A stretch of 64,000 nucleotides of DNA, taken from the NCBI GenBank assembly GCA_963669155.1, contig OZ022581.1, forward strand, positions 24,373,503 through 24,437,502, in the 5' to 3' direction. A program made the translations under genes and the position numbers. The stretch is from Arbacia lixula (lineage: Eukaryota; Echinodermata; Echinoidea; Arbacioida; Arbaciidae). Below the pieces are notes generated by a model. The model was given only the letters and a program-made list of their open reading frames with translations. It was not told the DNA's origin and ran no database searches. This document shows, one piece after another, positions 1 through 13,629 of the stretch; the first letter of the stretch is position 1; each line of letters opens with the position of its first letter.

Positions 1-3000
1 TAATTTCCCATTTAAGTTAAATAGAATTTAGGAAAAATTTTAATTGTTTCCATAATTGAAGTAACAAAAAATGAAGAATGTGGCCCAAGCGTACTGTCAT
101 GCATTCAAAATAGAACTTTGAATATATCTTGAAATAAGTGTTTGAAGAAAAACACCAAAGTTTTAATTCTTAACAAAGCATGTTACTGGTAAATGCACTT
201 TCAAGAAAAATTAATATTAACAGAATGATTTATTAGGAGATCTCATGGGTGGTGAATTTTAATTAAAAGCCAAACCGGGCTACGAGGAACATCAAAAGGC
301 GGGCTTGGGATCAACGTCCAGCAGAAAACGAAGAAAGGGCCTACCGCTGTCAATGCTGATTTCACACCCATTACCTTGTAAACACCCCTTAAATATATAT
401 CAGCCACTGCGCTTGCCTCCCAGCCATCAGAAGTCCACTGGATTGGTGCGACTCCAACTGGGGCCAGATCGGATTGCCGTTTAATGGGCATGTGACATGA
501 GTGAGTGACTGTTATTAGATAAAGCCTGCTTCAGACGGCAGCCAAAGATGGAGAGGGTGTCTTTGGTGATATTTTGAAAAGCAAATGCAATTAATCAATC
601 TGATTTGCTGAATTTTAAGAGCGGGAGATTCTCTGCGCTTCCCTGACTGACTTGGGGGATGAAGCAGCGTGCTTTTATTTTTTATTTAGCGGTGCGTTCA
701 CATGCTAGGAGATTCCCACTGCTGCTGGTTGTAATGGGAGTCCTACGGTTCCGTTCCCACGATCTCTTCTGTGTGGTGAAGCAGCTGACTGCCTTGCTAC
801 ACAGAGAGATTGGGTTTTTTTTGCCATGGCAGAATCAAGGAAGCAAGAAACTTAGGGGCAGGGAGTACCAGCCGGCTGTAGCAGTGGCAAACCAGTGCCG
901 TGGGAAGGTTCCTCAACCTTTTTATTTATAGTTCTTTGCACGCTAAACTCACATAATCAAGTGGTACCAGGGCTGCTGTATTTTGAATGCCAGCCTCATG
1001 TATAAGTCTGCTTTTAATGCAACCTATTTTTCACTTGAGTGATTCTCTTCCATCTTGGTATAGCCTCAGCTATTCAAGGCAATAATTCATTTTGTCGGAA
1101 ACAGAAATAACATATTGATACAAAAGCTAAATTTGTGCGGCTGGCTGAGTGATTAAGTGACAACACCAAGATAATTTAATTTAGAATATTGCAGCATACA
1201 TTAAAAAATTTAATGAAAAGACAAACCCACTATTTTGACATTCACAGATATAACAAACAACATTTTCTTTATAGCAGCGCCATATATTGGAGAAAAATCA
1301 TATGCACTCATATATACATAATTCATTTCAAATCAATTCAGTTCATTTATTCATCTCATTTTCTGATTTTCTGATTTTTACAATACAAAACATATGAATC
1401 AATTTTACATTTAAATGTGAAAAAGGAAAAAGAGAGCTTGAATAAAGCCGAATAAGGCCTTGTAAGGTAAGTTCCCTTAGATAGCTAGGTTCAACAAGGC
1501 AATACCCAGTAGATCATGGCTGGGTGAGTGAAATTGGGAACTCACTTTATCAAAACCAGTGAGTGAAATTGGCAACTCACTTCATCAAGACCAGTGAGTG
1601 AAATTGGCAACTCACTTCATCAAGACCTATGATGAAGATTTTCCAAAGTGTTCTTGTTATTGGTTTGATAGTCCTACATATTTGTTTAATTTTATTCTCT
1701 GGCTTAATTATTTGGTGCATGTCTACAAAATAATGGTGATAAAATTAGCACTTAAATAAATTTGTGAATTTAAGATTGAAAAAAAAAATTGGCTTCAAAT
1801 TCTCAGACTTCCAAGCTAGTCAAAAGTTCACTCTGTTTTCATTATAATTATGTGCTGACATTTAGACTGCCCACACACAGATGTCATCCAGCAGGTAGCT
1901 TTCACAATACTATGCCAATACCAGCCCCAGTGCAAGTAAATGGGGAATGAATGCTCTTTGGAGATTGCATATAATATATTTGACTGAAGAATGCCACCAG
2001 ATTTAAATATCCAGTCAAATTCCAAAGTCAGATGTCAGCAAAATATTTATGACGCAATGTGGTTTCTGCTTGATTAGCACTGGCTCTGGGGATTGTCTCC
2101 AACTTGTGAAAACAGCCATGACAGCAAACATCAGTGCATGGTTCAATGAGGAAACCTGACAGAAAAAGCAGCATTTTTTTTCTAATGAGTGAAATCTTAA
2201 TAAACATACAGTTCAGGAGCATTCATACTTGGCTTGTTATTAGACATAACATTGCCCTATAGTTGTAACAGCTAGATGACAGAGTAATACAAATACTGGT
2301 TGTTTTGAGAGGAATTCTTCCACCATATATGTTTTTATTTTGAGAGACTGTTTCGTGCATCACAGACCAATCTCCATAGTCACATCTCAGAGCTGTGTGG
2401 GTGTGGGTTGTTTGCTTTGAGGTACATGTACTTCCTTCTGCATTTGTGCTCAAGGAATATATTTCTTCATAGTACATAGATGCAAATTAGTTTGTACATT
2501 GTAAAATCACTTACAGTTCAATATATATACATATATATGTATCTTATATCAACATTAACATCTGTTGATGCAAATTAGTTTGTACATTATAAAATCACTT
2601 AGAGTTCAATGTATATATGTATCTTATATTTTTAGATAAATTCTAATTCTCTTTATTTTCTAAGCACTGCTATATCCCACCTCTAAAATTCATCACATCA
2701 CGATTCTTGATGTGATATCATCAAAGGTAGAAGTGAGCAGGACAATACACAGAATGCACGTAGCTCGTCATTGCAATGGCTAATTCCACCTCCCTAAGAT
2801 ATTATTATATATCTTCACACAATACCAATGAACAATCTTTCATCTGGGAATAAATCATTGTTATGTCAGAAATGTTCTACCTATGCCAAGGAAGAAAGAA
2901 CAAGTTTTGCATTGTCTATCAACAATGTGATGTTATTCATGCAATTGCAGCTGGCCAGTGCAATGAATTTTGCTCATAATTTTGTTTATTGTTGAGCTTA

Positions 3001-3492
3001 TTTCTAAATTTTAAGATGTCACACAGGGAATATTAATTTTAGAGGATTTCTTAGAGGTGACCATGCTTAGCAGCACTTAGAAAACCAGAGAAAATGTTTT
3101 TTTTAACAAATTGTACAACTTTATATTATATCGTTATATTTTGTAATGCACATACATGTACTAATATGCATCAACATAAATCAACATACCTATTGATGTC
3201 TGAGGACCTAGAATAATTTAAGCGGAAGCATGTATCAGCGCAAGCAATCATTTCTCGTTGCTAATAAACAAGGTGTTCATGGTATGCCAAGCTAGTGCCA
3301 AGGTGTTTATTTATCTCTGACAAGCCAAGCCACCTAACACGTTGTTAGTGCAGTCCACTTTAAAGAGCGGTCCGCACACCACACACATTATCAAGCTACA
3401 TGAATTCTTTGTGTACCATGTGTGTAGTTTTTCACAAGTAACGCACGCAAATCTGATAGAGGGGTATTTTGTTTGGTAATGAAAGGGTTTAG
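1..3492. other. Upstream non-coding region, no gene seen
   Basis: AT-rich sequence with only short open frames, none resembling a known protein or showing exon-like composition. It contains a three-copy 35-bp tandem repeat at 1526-1630 and a diverged direct duplication around 2483-2530 and 2570-2620 (shared phrase GCAAATTAGTTTGTACATT). No RNA gene or promoter could be recognised. Confidence 0.6.
1526..1630. repeat. 35-bp minisatellite, 3 copies, hairpin in each unit
   Basis: Units begin at 1526, 1561 and 1596. Each unit carries AGTGAGT and ACTCACT separated by about 10 bases, so every copy can form a small hairpin. The last two copies are almost identical, suggesting recent duplication. Confidence 0.8.
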
Positions 3493-3992
3493 AGGGATAG
3501 TTCACCCTGAAGTTAAGTACGTTTTCGTAAAAGCAGAAAGATAAAAGAAACATAGTAGTGAAGGTTTGACAAAAATTGATCTAAAGATACGTAAGTTATA
3601 ATTGTTTTAAATTTTTACTTTGTGACATCACATGCTAAGTGCGCTCCAATATGTTGTGTACTACTTTTTTTTTCCATGAATTGCCTGTGTTCTGTTTTGT
3701 GATGAAGGAATACATTCTTTTCATACCGGTATGTGCGTAAAAAATATTTGTCTATTATATTAAACGCACAGATGAAATGGTAGATATCCTTTTGATATAA
3801 TTGACATTTTCCAAAAAAAATTGTACACAACATATGGGAGAGCACTTTGCACATGATATCACAAAATCAAAATTTTAAAAGATCATAATTTTTTTTATCC
3901 TTTAATGGAATTTCATCAAACCTTCACTTATCTGTTTCTTTCATGTGTCTGCTTTTATTGAAACCAACTTAATTTCAGGGTAACCTTTCCCG
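3493..3992. mobile_element. Non-autonomous foldback DNA transposon (MITE family A), full-length copy
   Basis: The left end AGGGATAGTTCACCCTGAA is matched in inverse orientation at the right end (…TTCAGGGTAACC…), and the arms stay complementary for well over 100 bp, including the inward phrase around TGTGACATCACATG. No transposase frame is present. Better-preserved relatives at 39061-39552 and 8440 onward sit in TTAA, so the family probably targets TTAA (piggyBac or Kolobok type, inference). Here the flanking TTAA has decayed. Confidence 0.75.
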
Positions 3993-4261
3993 TTCATTTC
4001 ATCATTCACAAACTTGACCTATAAATGGTACTTCATGGTAGTTCATGCAGTGTTTTGTCTGCAAAAGCGCAGAGTTACGCAGTCCCTTTAAAGTTAGCGT
4101 ACCCCTGTGACCATTCCTGGGCCTAGCTCTCTTCCCATCTGTGTCCTGCCTAGAACCAGGGCACAGAGGTACACGTCTGAGGGTGCTATGTATATTTGCA
4201 GAGGAGTCAGGCGAACAAATTGGGAAATTGACATACCTGTGTAATCCCAACAAGGCTTAAT

Positions 4262-4359
4262 GAGAGAGGCAGGAAAAGAAAGAGGAGGATAGGGAGAGGG
4301 AGTGACATAGTTGGAGAAAGAGGAAGGGAGAGGAAGAGATAGTTAAAGAGAGAGGGAGA

Positions 4360-4414
<55 letters not shown>

Positions 4415-4990
4415 AAAAGACAGACAGAAGGAATGAAAGGAAGAGAGGGTGAGGATGAGAAAAGAGTGAGGGGAGGGGTGAGGAAGAGGGAATGAGATGG
4501 TTAGAGAGAGAGGGAGTGAGAGAGAAAGAAAGACAGTGAGACAGGAGAAAGACAGAAATAAGGAAGGAAAGGGAAATAGGATGAGTACATCATAAAAGAA
4601 TTAAGGAGTGGAAGAGTGAGGAAAGGGGTGAAGAAGAGGGGATGAGATGGATAAAGAAAGGGGGTGAGAGAGAAAGAGGGAGAGACAGACAGTGAGACAG
4701 AGGAGAAAGACAGAGAAAAGAAGAAAAGGGAGAAAGGATGAGGATATGAGGAAAGAATTAAAGTTTGGGAGAGTGAGGGAAGGGGTGAGGAAAAGGGAAT
4801 GAGATGGATAGAGAGACAGGGGGAGAAAAGGAGAGATAGGGTGGAAATGACTTAAAGATGGAGAAAGTAAGGGGTGCAGGAGAAAGAGAGGAAAAGAAAG
4901 GGAGATGGAGAGAGCGGGAGAGGGGTTGGGAGAGAAAGAGATAGAGCGAATGACACAAGTAGGGCAAAGGAAGAGAGTGGGAGATACACA
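4262..4990. repeat. Polypurine (GA-rich) low-complexity tract
   Basis: Almost wholly A and G on the + strand for over 700 bp, with a perfect GA run near 4369-4408. The long Ser/Leu/Phe/Pro-rich open frames on the minus strand are composition artefacts. A separate poly-C then CT run follows at 5107-5135. Confidence 0.9.
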
Positions 4991-5885
4991 GATTTGATGA
5001 AGTAAGCACATACCCACCTAGATTCCCCAAAGTACACGTTAGGTTTAGTGCAGCTGTGAATTACTTTCTGTAATACATGTATGTAAAACCCTGTCCCAAT
5101 GACACTTCCCCCCCCCCCCTCTCTCTCTCTCTTTATAATTCCCAGATCCTGTTTGCCTAAATTCCAAATATGGTGTACCATGCACTTCCTTCAAAGTTGG
5201 TTTTGATTGAGTTTCTATTCATACAATTTCTTGTTACCAATTAACCAGGTATTCATCAATGACATTTTTTTTTATTTGCTGAAAATAGCTCTCATAAAAA
5301 GGGAATGTGGATAAGAGAATGTTGCAAGAGTTAATGCATGTATCTTTGTGTGCATGTGTGTTTGTATGTGTGTGTAGGTGTATATGGAGGTATGCTGCTA
5401 ATGTGTGTATAGTAATCTTAACAAAATCATTATTACAAAAGCTTTAAATGAATCAAACATATGCTACACAACATTTGCTAGGATCAGAAGTTGCAAATGG
5501 ATTTGGTACAATGAGACTGTAGAACATGAAGGAAAGTGAAATGTTTTTTTTTTTTATCTTTATCCGTACTGATGGACGGAACCATAAATGTGTAACATTA
5601 CACAAGTAAAATGTCCGGTTTTGTGAGGATATTGCTTCAATCCTGAAGCCCTTCCTGCAGTGCTAATGTAGTGTCTACAGTGAATCACCTAATAGAGGAA
5701 GATTGAGACTCAATATTTGACTGGCTGAGTGACTTGTTTGCAGAAGATGTTGTTCTGTTTATTCCTGGTCATCCATTGTTTCCTTGACTTAAGAAACTTT
5801 TTGCCAATTAGCCCTCAAGGTCAGCTGAGTCATCAACTCAAACTTAGCAAAATAGCATGCAGTTTCTGATCCAGAACATTACCCA

Positions 5886-6046
5886 GATCCTGTTGCATAT
5901 ATATTTTCAATGGTTGTAACTGACCATTAATGGTAACTACCATGGTAGCAGCCAATGGGCTCTGTGCTTTACTGCTTTTGCTATGGCAGTTATCATCAAT
6001 GGTAAGTTACAATAATTTGAAACATACATGCAACATAGCCCTCGTC
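5886..6046. mobile_element. MITE family C, diverged copy 1
   Basis: Ends TCCTGTTGCATAT and ATGCAACATAG are inverted, with subterminal inverse phrases ACCATTAATGGTAAC and CATCAATGGTAAGTTAC. It is the same family as the better copy at 6108-6266. Ends are approximate because the termini have drifted. Confidence 0.6.
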
Positions 6047-6107
6047 TGCAATTGCACATTAGGATGCTAAAGGTGAGGAGCATAGTAATAAGGGTAAAGA
6101 TCCAGCA

Positions 6108-6266
6108 GGGCCCCATTGCATAAAACCTACCATTGATGGCAACTTTGCTATCAATGGCAATTTCTATGGAAACTGTGAATTTCAGTGGCTGTCAAGCGAT
6201 GTTACCATGGTAACTACCATTGATAGCAGCGTTATCATTAATGGTAAGTTTTATGCAACAGGGCCC
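6108..6266. mobile_element. MITE family C, best copy
   Basis: A 159-bp element. The left end GGGCCCCATTGCATAAAAC is matched inversely by GTTTTATGCAACAGGGCCC, and the arms continue with ACCATTGATGG/CATTAATGGT, giving an imperfect foldback along most of its length. It has no coding capacity. I could not identify a confident target-site duplication, so the superfamily is unassigned. Confidence 0.8.
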
Positions 6267-7490
6267 AGGAGGTATAATGAAGGTAGAGTCATTCGACAGT
6301 GACACAGATACGATTCTTGTTTGATTTCAGGGTCAGATTTACTGAAATCAAATCTGTACCAGTGATGATGGTTTATAGCAAGGTTCTGCCATAGTAACGA
6401 ATCCCAACCGCCGTCACTCCATCTACCACCCCTTACATTTAATGGAGACACAAAAAGTGCAACACTCAGCCATGGATCCTGGATATGGAAATAGAAGGGG
6501 CACCATTGGCAAATTTAAAGATAGTAAGGATGCAGACTAAAATTTATTTGCATACTGTTGTGTTAGCATATAAGTCCAGTGTGTGATTCTTCAAATATAA
6601 AAGGTGTGTGCCTTCTCCACCCCTGCCTTGATCAGCTACTGGTATTTGCTTGATAAATATGTTAAATTATTTAAATTTTGTAGCCGCCGTATACTTTGTC
6701 TTGATTTCTTGATCATGACACACACGCTCTCGTACGCATGAACGACCGTGAGCACAGACAGATGGTACTGAGATTAGCCTGTCACTACTCAGGCTGCATT
6801 GGCCGTGGAGGATACACGCTAGCAAGGTGATCCACATTATTGTCTTGCCAAAATTATGAGCTATTTGCTTTTGGAGGGGCTGATGAAGAGGTTGGTAAAT
6901 TTCATGTGGAGGATTACATGCAATGATATATTTATCAAGTCAAGGGCCCTGTCGTACAAAGATTTGTGTTTGATTGCAACTTGTCTTGTGATTGATACCA
7001 ATCATAACCATTATAAAAACTTAAATGTAAAGCAGACATTTAACACCCTGATTTGATGGGGTTGAACAGGTCAAAGGTGTAATGTTACATATCATGGGAC
7101 ATAAAGCCCTGGGTATACACTGCACAAGCTTGGAGATGTTCTTCGCATTTGGACATGAGATAACTCGCTCACACCCATACCCAGGAAATTGAGTTATTAT
7201 TGATAAGGGGCCATAAGTGTTTGGCGCTTAGAGTGTTAATATTCAAGTTATTCTACCTGGAGAAGAGAGGGTGGCTAGATTTGGGTTTAAAGGTCATATA
7301 CCCTCGTAGCACAAGTGTTTATTGTGCTGGAACAATTTGATTGGGACAAATTTCCACAAGAACTAGAGCATGCTTGGATCTTGGGTTCATGGAGTCAGAT
7401 GGGTTATTGGCTTTATCTTGGTCTGATAGGAACATGTTAAATGCCATCAAGTGGACAGAACAGTGATATGTACAGTAGCCAAATGTACCT

Positions 7491-7645
7491 GACCGTCATT
7501 GCATACAGGTTTTCAATTATTGTAACTTATCATCAATCATAACTACCATGACGACAACCAATGAGCTCAATTTTGCACCCATTGTCATGGTAGTTACCAT
7601 TGATGGTAAGTTACAGTTATTGAATACCTATATGCAACATGGCCT
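7491..7645. mobile_element. MITE family C, diverged copy 3
   Basis: Shares the TTGCAT…CAT(C/T)AATGGTAAC core with the copies at 5886 and 6108 and ends with TATGCAACATGGCC. It is the third member of the family within 1.8 kb. Confidence 0.6.
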
Positions 7646-8439
7646 TGAACTTGCTTTAATTGAATTGACATTCATCTTTAAGTGGATTCTTCCGTACTAT
7701 GTTTTGATGAAAATTAGAATATGACATTTATTCGTAATTGTTTGTATGAGTGAGTGGAAATAAATACAATATTGTTTTTAAAGGTCATATACCATCATTA
7801 AATTTTTAACACATTGGAAAGATGTTGTTGGAAAACAAAATATTCAAAATAAGAAATATAAAATCAAATTAATCTTATACTTACCTATACCATTAACGCT
7901 ATTCCTTTATCTCCGTCATTACCTTTCATGAAGAATTGCTTGCCATAATCTTATTAGTAGATAAGTAGATTTAAGTGGAAGTAATTTCTTTTGTGTAAAA
8001 AATGACATTTCTCTTGTTTCATTTTTTTTAAAGAGACAGAAACAGATCTTTATTAGGCCACCACAAAACACTGACATAATTCTGTTTGAGATTTATTTCC
8101 AGCCCAAGACCGATTGACTTCTTCCTTTAAATCTCTTGTTTCCAAACCCATTGTACCATTCTCCAAACATGACCCATGACGCCACCTTACAGCCTGCATC
8201 TTTTGTGGCTGTTTGAGTAGAATATAAGCGGATCAAGGCTGCTCGGGGAATAATACCTTCTGATTGGCCGGCTTACTTTCAAGATTGCGCTTCACCGAGA
8301 GAGAGGCTCGGTCGAAGATGATAGGGGGATTGTCCCTGCCCTGGGAAGATGCTTTCCTGCTGGAATCTTTTGTCCGATGCTGCTGAGTGAAATTTTACAG
8401 TCCATTCATAGATCTTTGAGAGCTCTCTCTTGAACTTAA

Positions 8440-8968
8440 AGGGATAGTTCACCCTGAAATTATGTTTTTTTCAATAAAAACAGACACATGATAGAAACAT
8501 GAGTGAAGGTTTGATGAAGATCTGTCAAAGGATAAGAAAATTATGGTCTTTCAAAAATTTTATTTTGTGACGTCACATGCGAGATGCTCTCCCATTAGTC
8601 CTGTACAATTTTTTTTTAAAATGTGCATTTTCTCAAAGATATGCATCATTTTATCTGGGTATTTGGTACATCATTAGAAATTCATTTTTTACACATATAC
8701 ATGCATGAACAAAATCATTCTGTTGTCAAAAGCAGAAAATAACAATTTATGTAATTTTAAATCACAAATCCTGAAATTGTTTAGGCCCAAACATGTTCAG
8801 GATTTATGATTTAATCAATAATTACTCCAAATGTGGATCATTTGAGGGCAAATAACTTTCAGCAAGTTTCTAAAATGGACAATACATGAATTTAAGACCA
8901 TTGGCAAGAAGACTGCTCACGATCACCTTTTGAAGGCGTTTTTGTCTTCCCAGTACAGTATATTCTCT
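8440..8968. mobile_element. Chimeric TTAA-flanked MITE (family A left part, family B right part)
   Basis: The left end AGGGATAGTTCACCCTGAA follows a TTAA at 8436-8439 and matches family A to about 8735. From about 8760 the sequence matches the right half of family B (20794-21158), ending CAGTACAGTATATTCTCT before a TTAA at 8969-8972. Both outer edges are thus TTAA-flanked although the two ends belong to different families. A perfect CRE palindrome TGACGTCA lies at 8568-8575. Confidence 0.6.
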
Positions 8969-8972
8969 TTAA

Positions 8973-10559
8973 AGGTAGGTTCATGCCAGTCAAGTCCTCC
9001 TCTAATAAAGGTCTCGTCTCCGCATGTAGAGTTAGCTGATTTCTGCTTTGTACAACTTTGTGTGTCTCCAACATGCAAAGCTTATCCTTTGCACATGTTT
9101 TGCACACGTTACTAAATTCTCAAACACTGTGTGAATCACAAGAACAACGTGAAAAGTCCTCTTGGTGAAATATGAAACTTACTAGTGATGTAGGATTGTA
9201 AATTATGCACTGAAAATATACTCTCATGTAAATAGTTTGCCTCTCAGCTCTATCTTTGATTTAAGATATGAATTAATGTTAGCGTTTTCTCTTTTTGTTG
9301 TCTGCTTTATCATATAGAAAATATTTGTATTTATGAATTAGTAAGCTGTTGAGAAATGTCTCTTTCATTCCCATTAGTCTGATGGCAGATCCTAGATTAG
9401 ACCTATAGATAACCAGACATTAAGTCCATTTCATATAAAACAGTCAATATGATTAGATTACACCATTTTCGTTATGTATGCTAATTTTTTACTTCCTTCT
9501 TATTGTGGTACATAACTTAATATTCTTGGCCTCTAAATGGAATGCATGTTCCCTTAAAAGTCTTTAAAGAGAAAGTGAAAAAGATTGATATCAAGGGATT
9601 ATGCTAATTCATTATGTTACAATATTTACTTCAAATGTATCATTTGAAATGTATATTTGTACTAATGTATGTGGAAAATAAATTAAATGAATTTACACTT
9701 GATTAGATTATGAATGAAAAACTCTTTGTTATTACCATTGATCTACAAAACATGATCTTCCTTCTTTCTCTTGATTCTGTTTTTTTTTTATTGGCTTTTA
9801 TCTCGAATAGTAAATCAATGTTTTTAAAAAAAAAATTGTGTGCCATGTGCGAATTTTGTCGCCAACAATGCACACACAATCCATTGAGCAGCATTTCATT
9901 TGGTGCTGGGAGAGTTAAGTCTTTGTGTAATATGAGTCTTCATTGTTTACCAATTGCGGTCACCCAATAACCATAATCACCATAATCTAGCAGCAGGGCT
10001 TTGAATTCACTATGCACTAAGCAGCTTACCCAGACATTGAGTGGTGTATCGTGAGCTACGTCTTATGCTGTCGTCATGGGAATGCACATTTTGATGAAAA
10101 AAAATTGGAAGGAGGAACATTCCCAATTTCTTACTAGGTGTCTTATATTTCCTCCTGGACTAACTTATCCATTTTGGATATCTTGACCTTTCAGCAAGCA
10201 GTTTTGGTTGGTCACCCGGGAGAGATTTGTTTCAAGCATCCAATTAAAGCAATTGCTCATGGACGTGCTGAGCAGTCTGGGTAAAAAGCTGAGGTTATTC
10301 TGGAATTGTCCGATGGAGAGGCAGGCTGTTTTAGTAGGGTGAAGATTGGTAAGATTAAGTATATTGGCTGCGTGAGTGATGGTCTGGGAATGGTGACGCG
10401 GATGAGCAGTGGACTCCACATTGACCCCCCCTCCTCCCCACCCCCACCCCTCTGTTATTTGGTCATGGCATAGAGAGTGTATGTGAGTGCATGGGGTGGG
10501 GGGTGGGCCCCTTGGGCTAGGAGAGAACATGAAGTAAGGAGTAAGGAGGAATGTACAGG
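8973..10559. other. Non-coding stretch, no gene seen
   Basis: Short open frames only. It contains a G-rich patch near 10493-10510 and a C-rich patch near 10424-10451. A phrase around 9850-9930 (…TTGAGCAGCATTT…) resembles dispersed sequence near 20710 and 63400. Confidence 0.5.
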
Positions 10560-10947
10560 AAAAGAGAGAGAGAGAGAGCAAGACATAGAAAATGAGATAG
10601 AGATGCTCAAATGTATATCATCAAAATTGTAGTTCATCATCTTTATCTTCCCTTAAATTAGAAGAGCAGATTTGTGAAAGTTTTAAGAAAATATCGGAAG
10701 TGGTCTGGGAGAGAGTAAAGGAGAAAGTTAGAAAGATAGAGAGACAGAGAGACAGAGAGGGAGAAAGATGCTTAATCAAATCCCATAGCTCATAACTTGA
10801 TATTTTTGTCAATCTGAAGAGCAGAGTGGATTTGTGAAAGATTTGAGAGAATCAGACATACCTGAGAGAAAGAGATCAAAGAGATGTACAGAGATGGACA
10901 GAGAGATTGGCAGTCAATGCAATACAATTAGACAGACGGAATGGAAA

Positions 10948-10980
<33 letters not shown>

Positions 10981-11117
10981 GGAGAGAGAGAGAGAGAGCA
11001 TGGTCTTACATGTAACTAAAGGTAAAGGATGGATGAAAGGGAAATCAAGGAAGGAGAGATATAGGGAGAGATGTATAAAAAGGTCCCTGACCCTGGGGGG
11101 GGGGGGGGGGGGTAGAA

Positions 11118-11184
<67 letters not shown>

Positions 11185-11190
11185 GAGGAA
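10560..11190. repeat. Compound GA / poly-G / (GACA)n microsatellite region
   Basis: GA runs at 10562-10578 and about 10948-11000, an uninterrupted run of 18 G at 11095-11112, then about 14 tandem GACA units at 11127-11183. The poly-G could form quadruplex structures. Open frames across this region are repeat artefacts. Confidence 0.9.
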
Positions 11191-13620
11191 GTGAAAATGT
11201 GTGGATAATAGCAAGGTTGTCAGGTTTAAAAAAAAAATCTCCATATCTTTCTAAGAAATCGTACATGGCAAGATCATCTGTCTGTTAGTGGACTCAGCTG
11301 GATTACTCCTATGCAATGTGCACGAGGACAATGACAAGTTTGCCACATGTCATAAAAGGGCAATCATCATCAGTGTGTGTGCAAAATCTAATTGCAATAA
11401 CCTGACTTCATGTTTCATTGTTATGTAGATATAATAATAGCAATAGCGATAGCGAGTAATTGTGATTTGTGATGATGAAAGTCTTTAAATTTTTTTAAAT
11501 TTTATCTTGTGTGGGTCTACATGCCCGCAGGCAACAGTGAATGACTTCACTTTTGTGGACCCTGTCCCACACGCTGTCTCATTCTGTCATCTATATATTC
11601 TATTGTAGTGTGTCCCTTGTTTTGTTAGGCATGTATTTTCTGGTTATGATGTTGTTATATATAATGTTATTTTTATGGTCAAATTAAAAATGCTAATAGT
11701 TTTAAAGTTATGATTGTTTTTTTTATCCCATCTTCCATATTCCTTGTACATTGAAACCTGGACAGAAAGAGACCACTCAAGGGAGTACCAAAATGTGGTC
11801 TTTATGCACAGGTGGTCTTTATGCACATGTTATTTTAATATGGGAAATATTTTGTAAGGGAGACACAAACTGTAGTCTTTCTGGACAGATGGTCGCTAGA
11901 GCAGATTTCAAAATCAAGAGAAGTTTTCTCATGTAGAATCAAACTTACTCTTACAATGTGTATGTTAGATTGGCGTAGTGCAAGTCACTGTACACCTGAT
12001 TCATGGAGGCCTTTTTTGCAGGGATTTCTCTCATTAACACGTTAAATGCCAGCCATTTATATGATTGAATTCATGTATGATTGAGTCTGCAATGTTAATT
12101 GCAGGACTTGCTTGTTTGCTTGAATGAGGTGTGATAGGAATCATTACACAATCATGCATCATGCAATGTCTCTCCTTCAGTATCTCCAATGCTAGTATAT
12201 TTGATAGCAGTTTCAGGTTATGTTAATTACAAATTAATCACAAATCGTTTTAAAACGGGGCCAAGATATAGATTATGGATAAGTTAATCAGTTCCTTATC
12301 AAGATTATGTAAATATGATGACATATCTTTGTCTGGACAGTGTTGTATTCTGATATGGTCTGCTTTCCTTCCTCGTTCTCCTTTGCTTCAATCCATATCT
12401 TCTCCCTCTCCCTTATTAAAAAGCAAAGTACTTAATATTCTGGATTAATTTGTGAATGAAATGCTAACAACATTTTTAAATTGATGAAATGCAAATTGAA
12501 ATAGATGGATAGATTAAGATAGATATCATGAAGAAGTTTTATCAGTTTGTTATCAAAGTACTGTAAATGTAATGTCGTACTGTGTGTATTCAAGGTGTTT
12601 GTATCCAGGTTTCAAACCTGTTTTCATTCCTTGTTCTTTTTGCTCCCCTCTCCCCATTGGTTCCCTCACCATCAAGACAGCAGCCAACCATAGCCTTGTT
12701 TCCAGGCTGTTAGGTTTTTTTCATGATCCATACTGAAAGCTAGAGTCTAGCCATGTGTCCCCGCACAAACAATTCATCGTATAGCTGTATCCGCCCAGTT
12801 ATACGGTGTATCATTGGTGATGTCCACACACACAGTGAACCGTGATTAAGCATGATTCATTATACCATCCTACTTTGAAACGATGCCCAGACACATGTTT
12901 CTTTATACAACGTTTTGTTGTACGATGTATCGTTAGTCAGCATCCACACACAGAATTTCATCGTATAGCTATACTGGTATAGCTGTACGGTGAATTTTTT
13001 GTGTAGAACTCCAAGATTAATCCCACCATCGCTCGTTTCTCCCTGAGGTGGACATTCTGAGCGGCCTTGTTTTTGCAGATTTGAGGGCCCGATACTCGCC
13101 GCAATAAACATGGCTTTCAATTATAATTGACCTGTCAGTGAGCTGCAATGAGAGTCTGATGGCAGGAGATTGGAGTTCTATCGCTGATGGGCATGCAGAG
13201 ATTCCGCTCAGAGTCCAGATCCATTAAGCCCATGTGCACTGGCTCATTTGACCTGAATAAAAGGATTGGTAGCAGAAAGGACTACACAAGCAGTTTTGCT
13301 TTATCAAACTGTCATTCTTTTAATTCCAAATTTCAAAGCTGTTACTGACCTCCGACAGATTACTCTTTTCTGATTGTGATTGTTTTGATGCTGTCCTCCA
13401 CAAGGGGTAATATCATGAAGTATAAAGTTTGTGTCCCTTTTTCCAACCATATTTCCTTTATTGATTCTTGATTTAATCTCTCTTCCTTTATCCACCTTCC
13501 TGCCAATCTATCCATCCAGCCAACATACTTGAGTTTACATATTTACAATGAAAACAGTTCATCCGTCTGACTGCCCCCCCCCCTTTTGAATTTTGATAGA
13601 CGATACACAGTACCTCACCC
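11191..13620. other. Non-coding stretch, no gene seen
   Basis: No coding signal. Around 12765-13000 there are loosely repeated phrases (ATCGTATAGCT, TATACGGTGTATC, GATGTATCGT) that look like a decayed repeat or foldback element, but no clean ends were found. Confidence 0.4.
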
Positions 13621-13629
13621 CCCCCCCCT

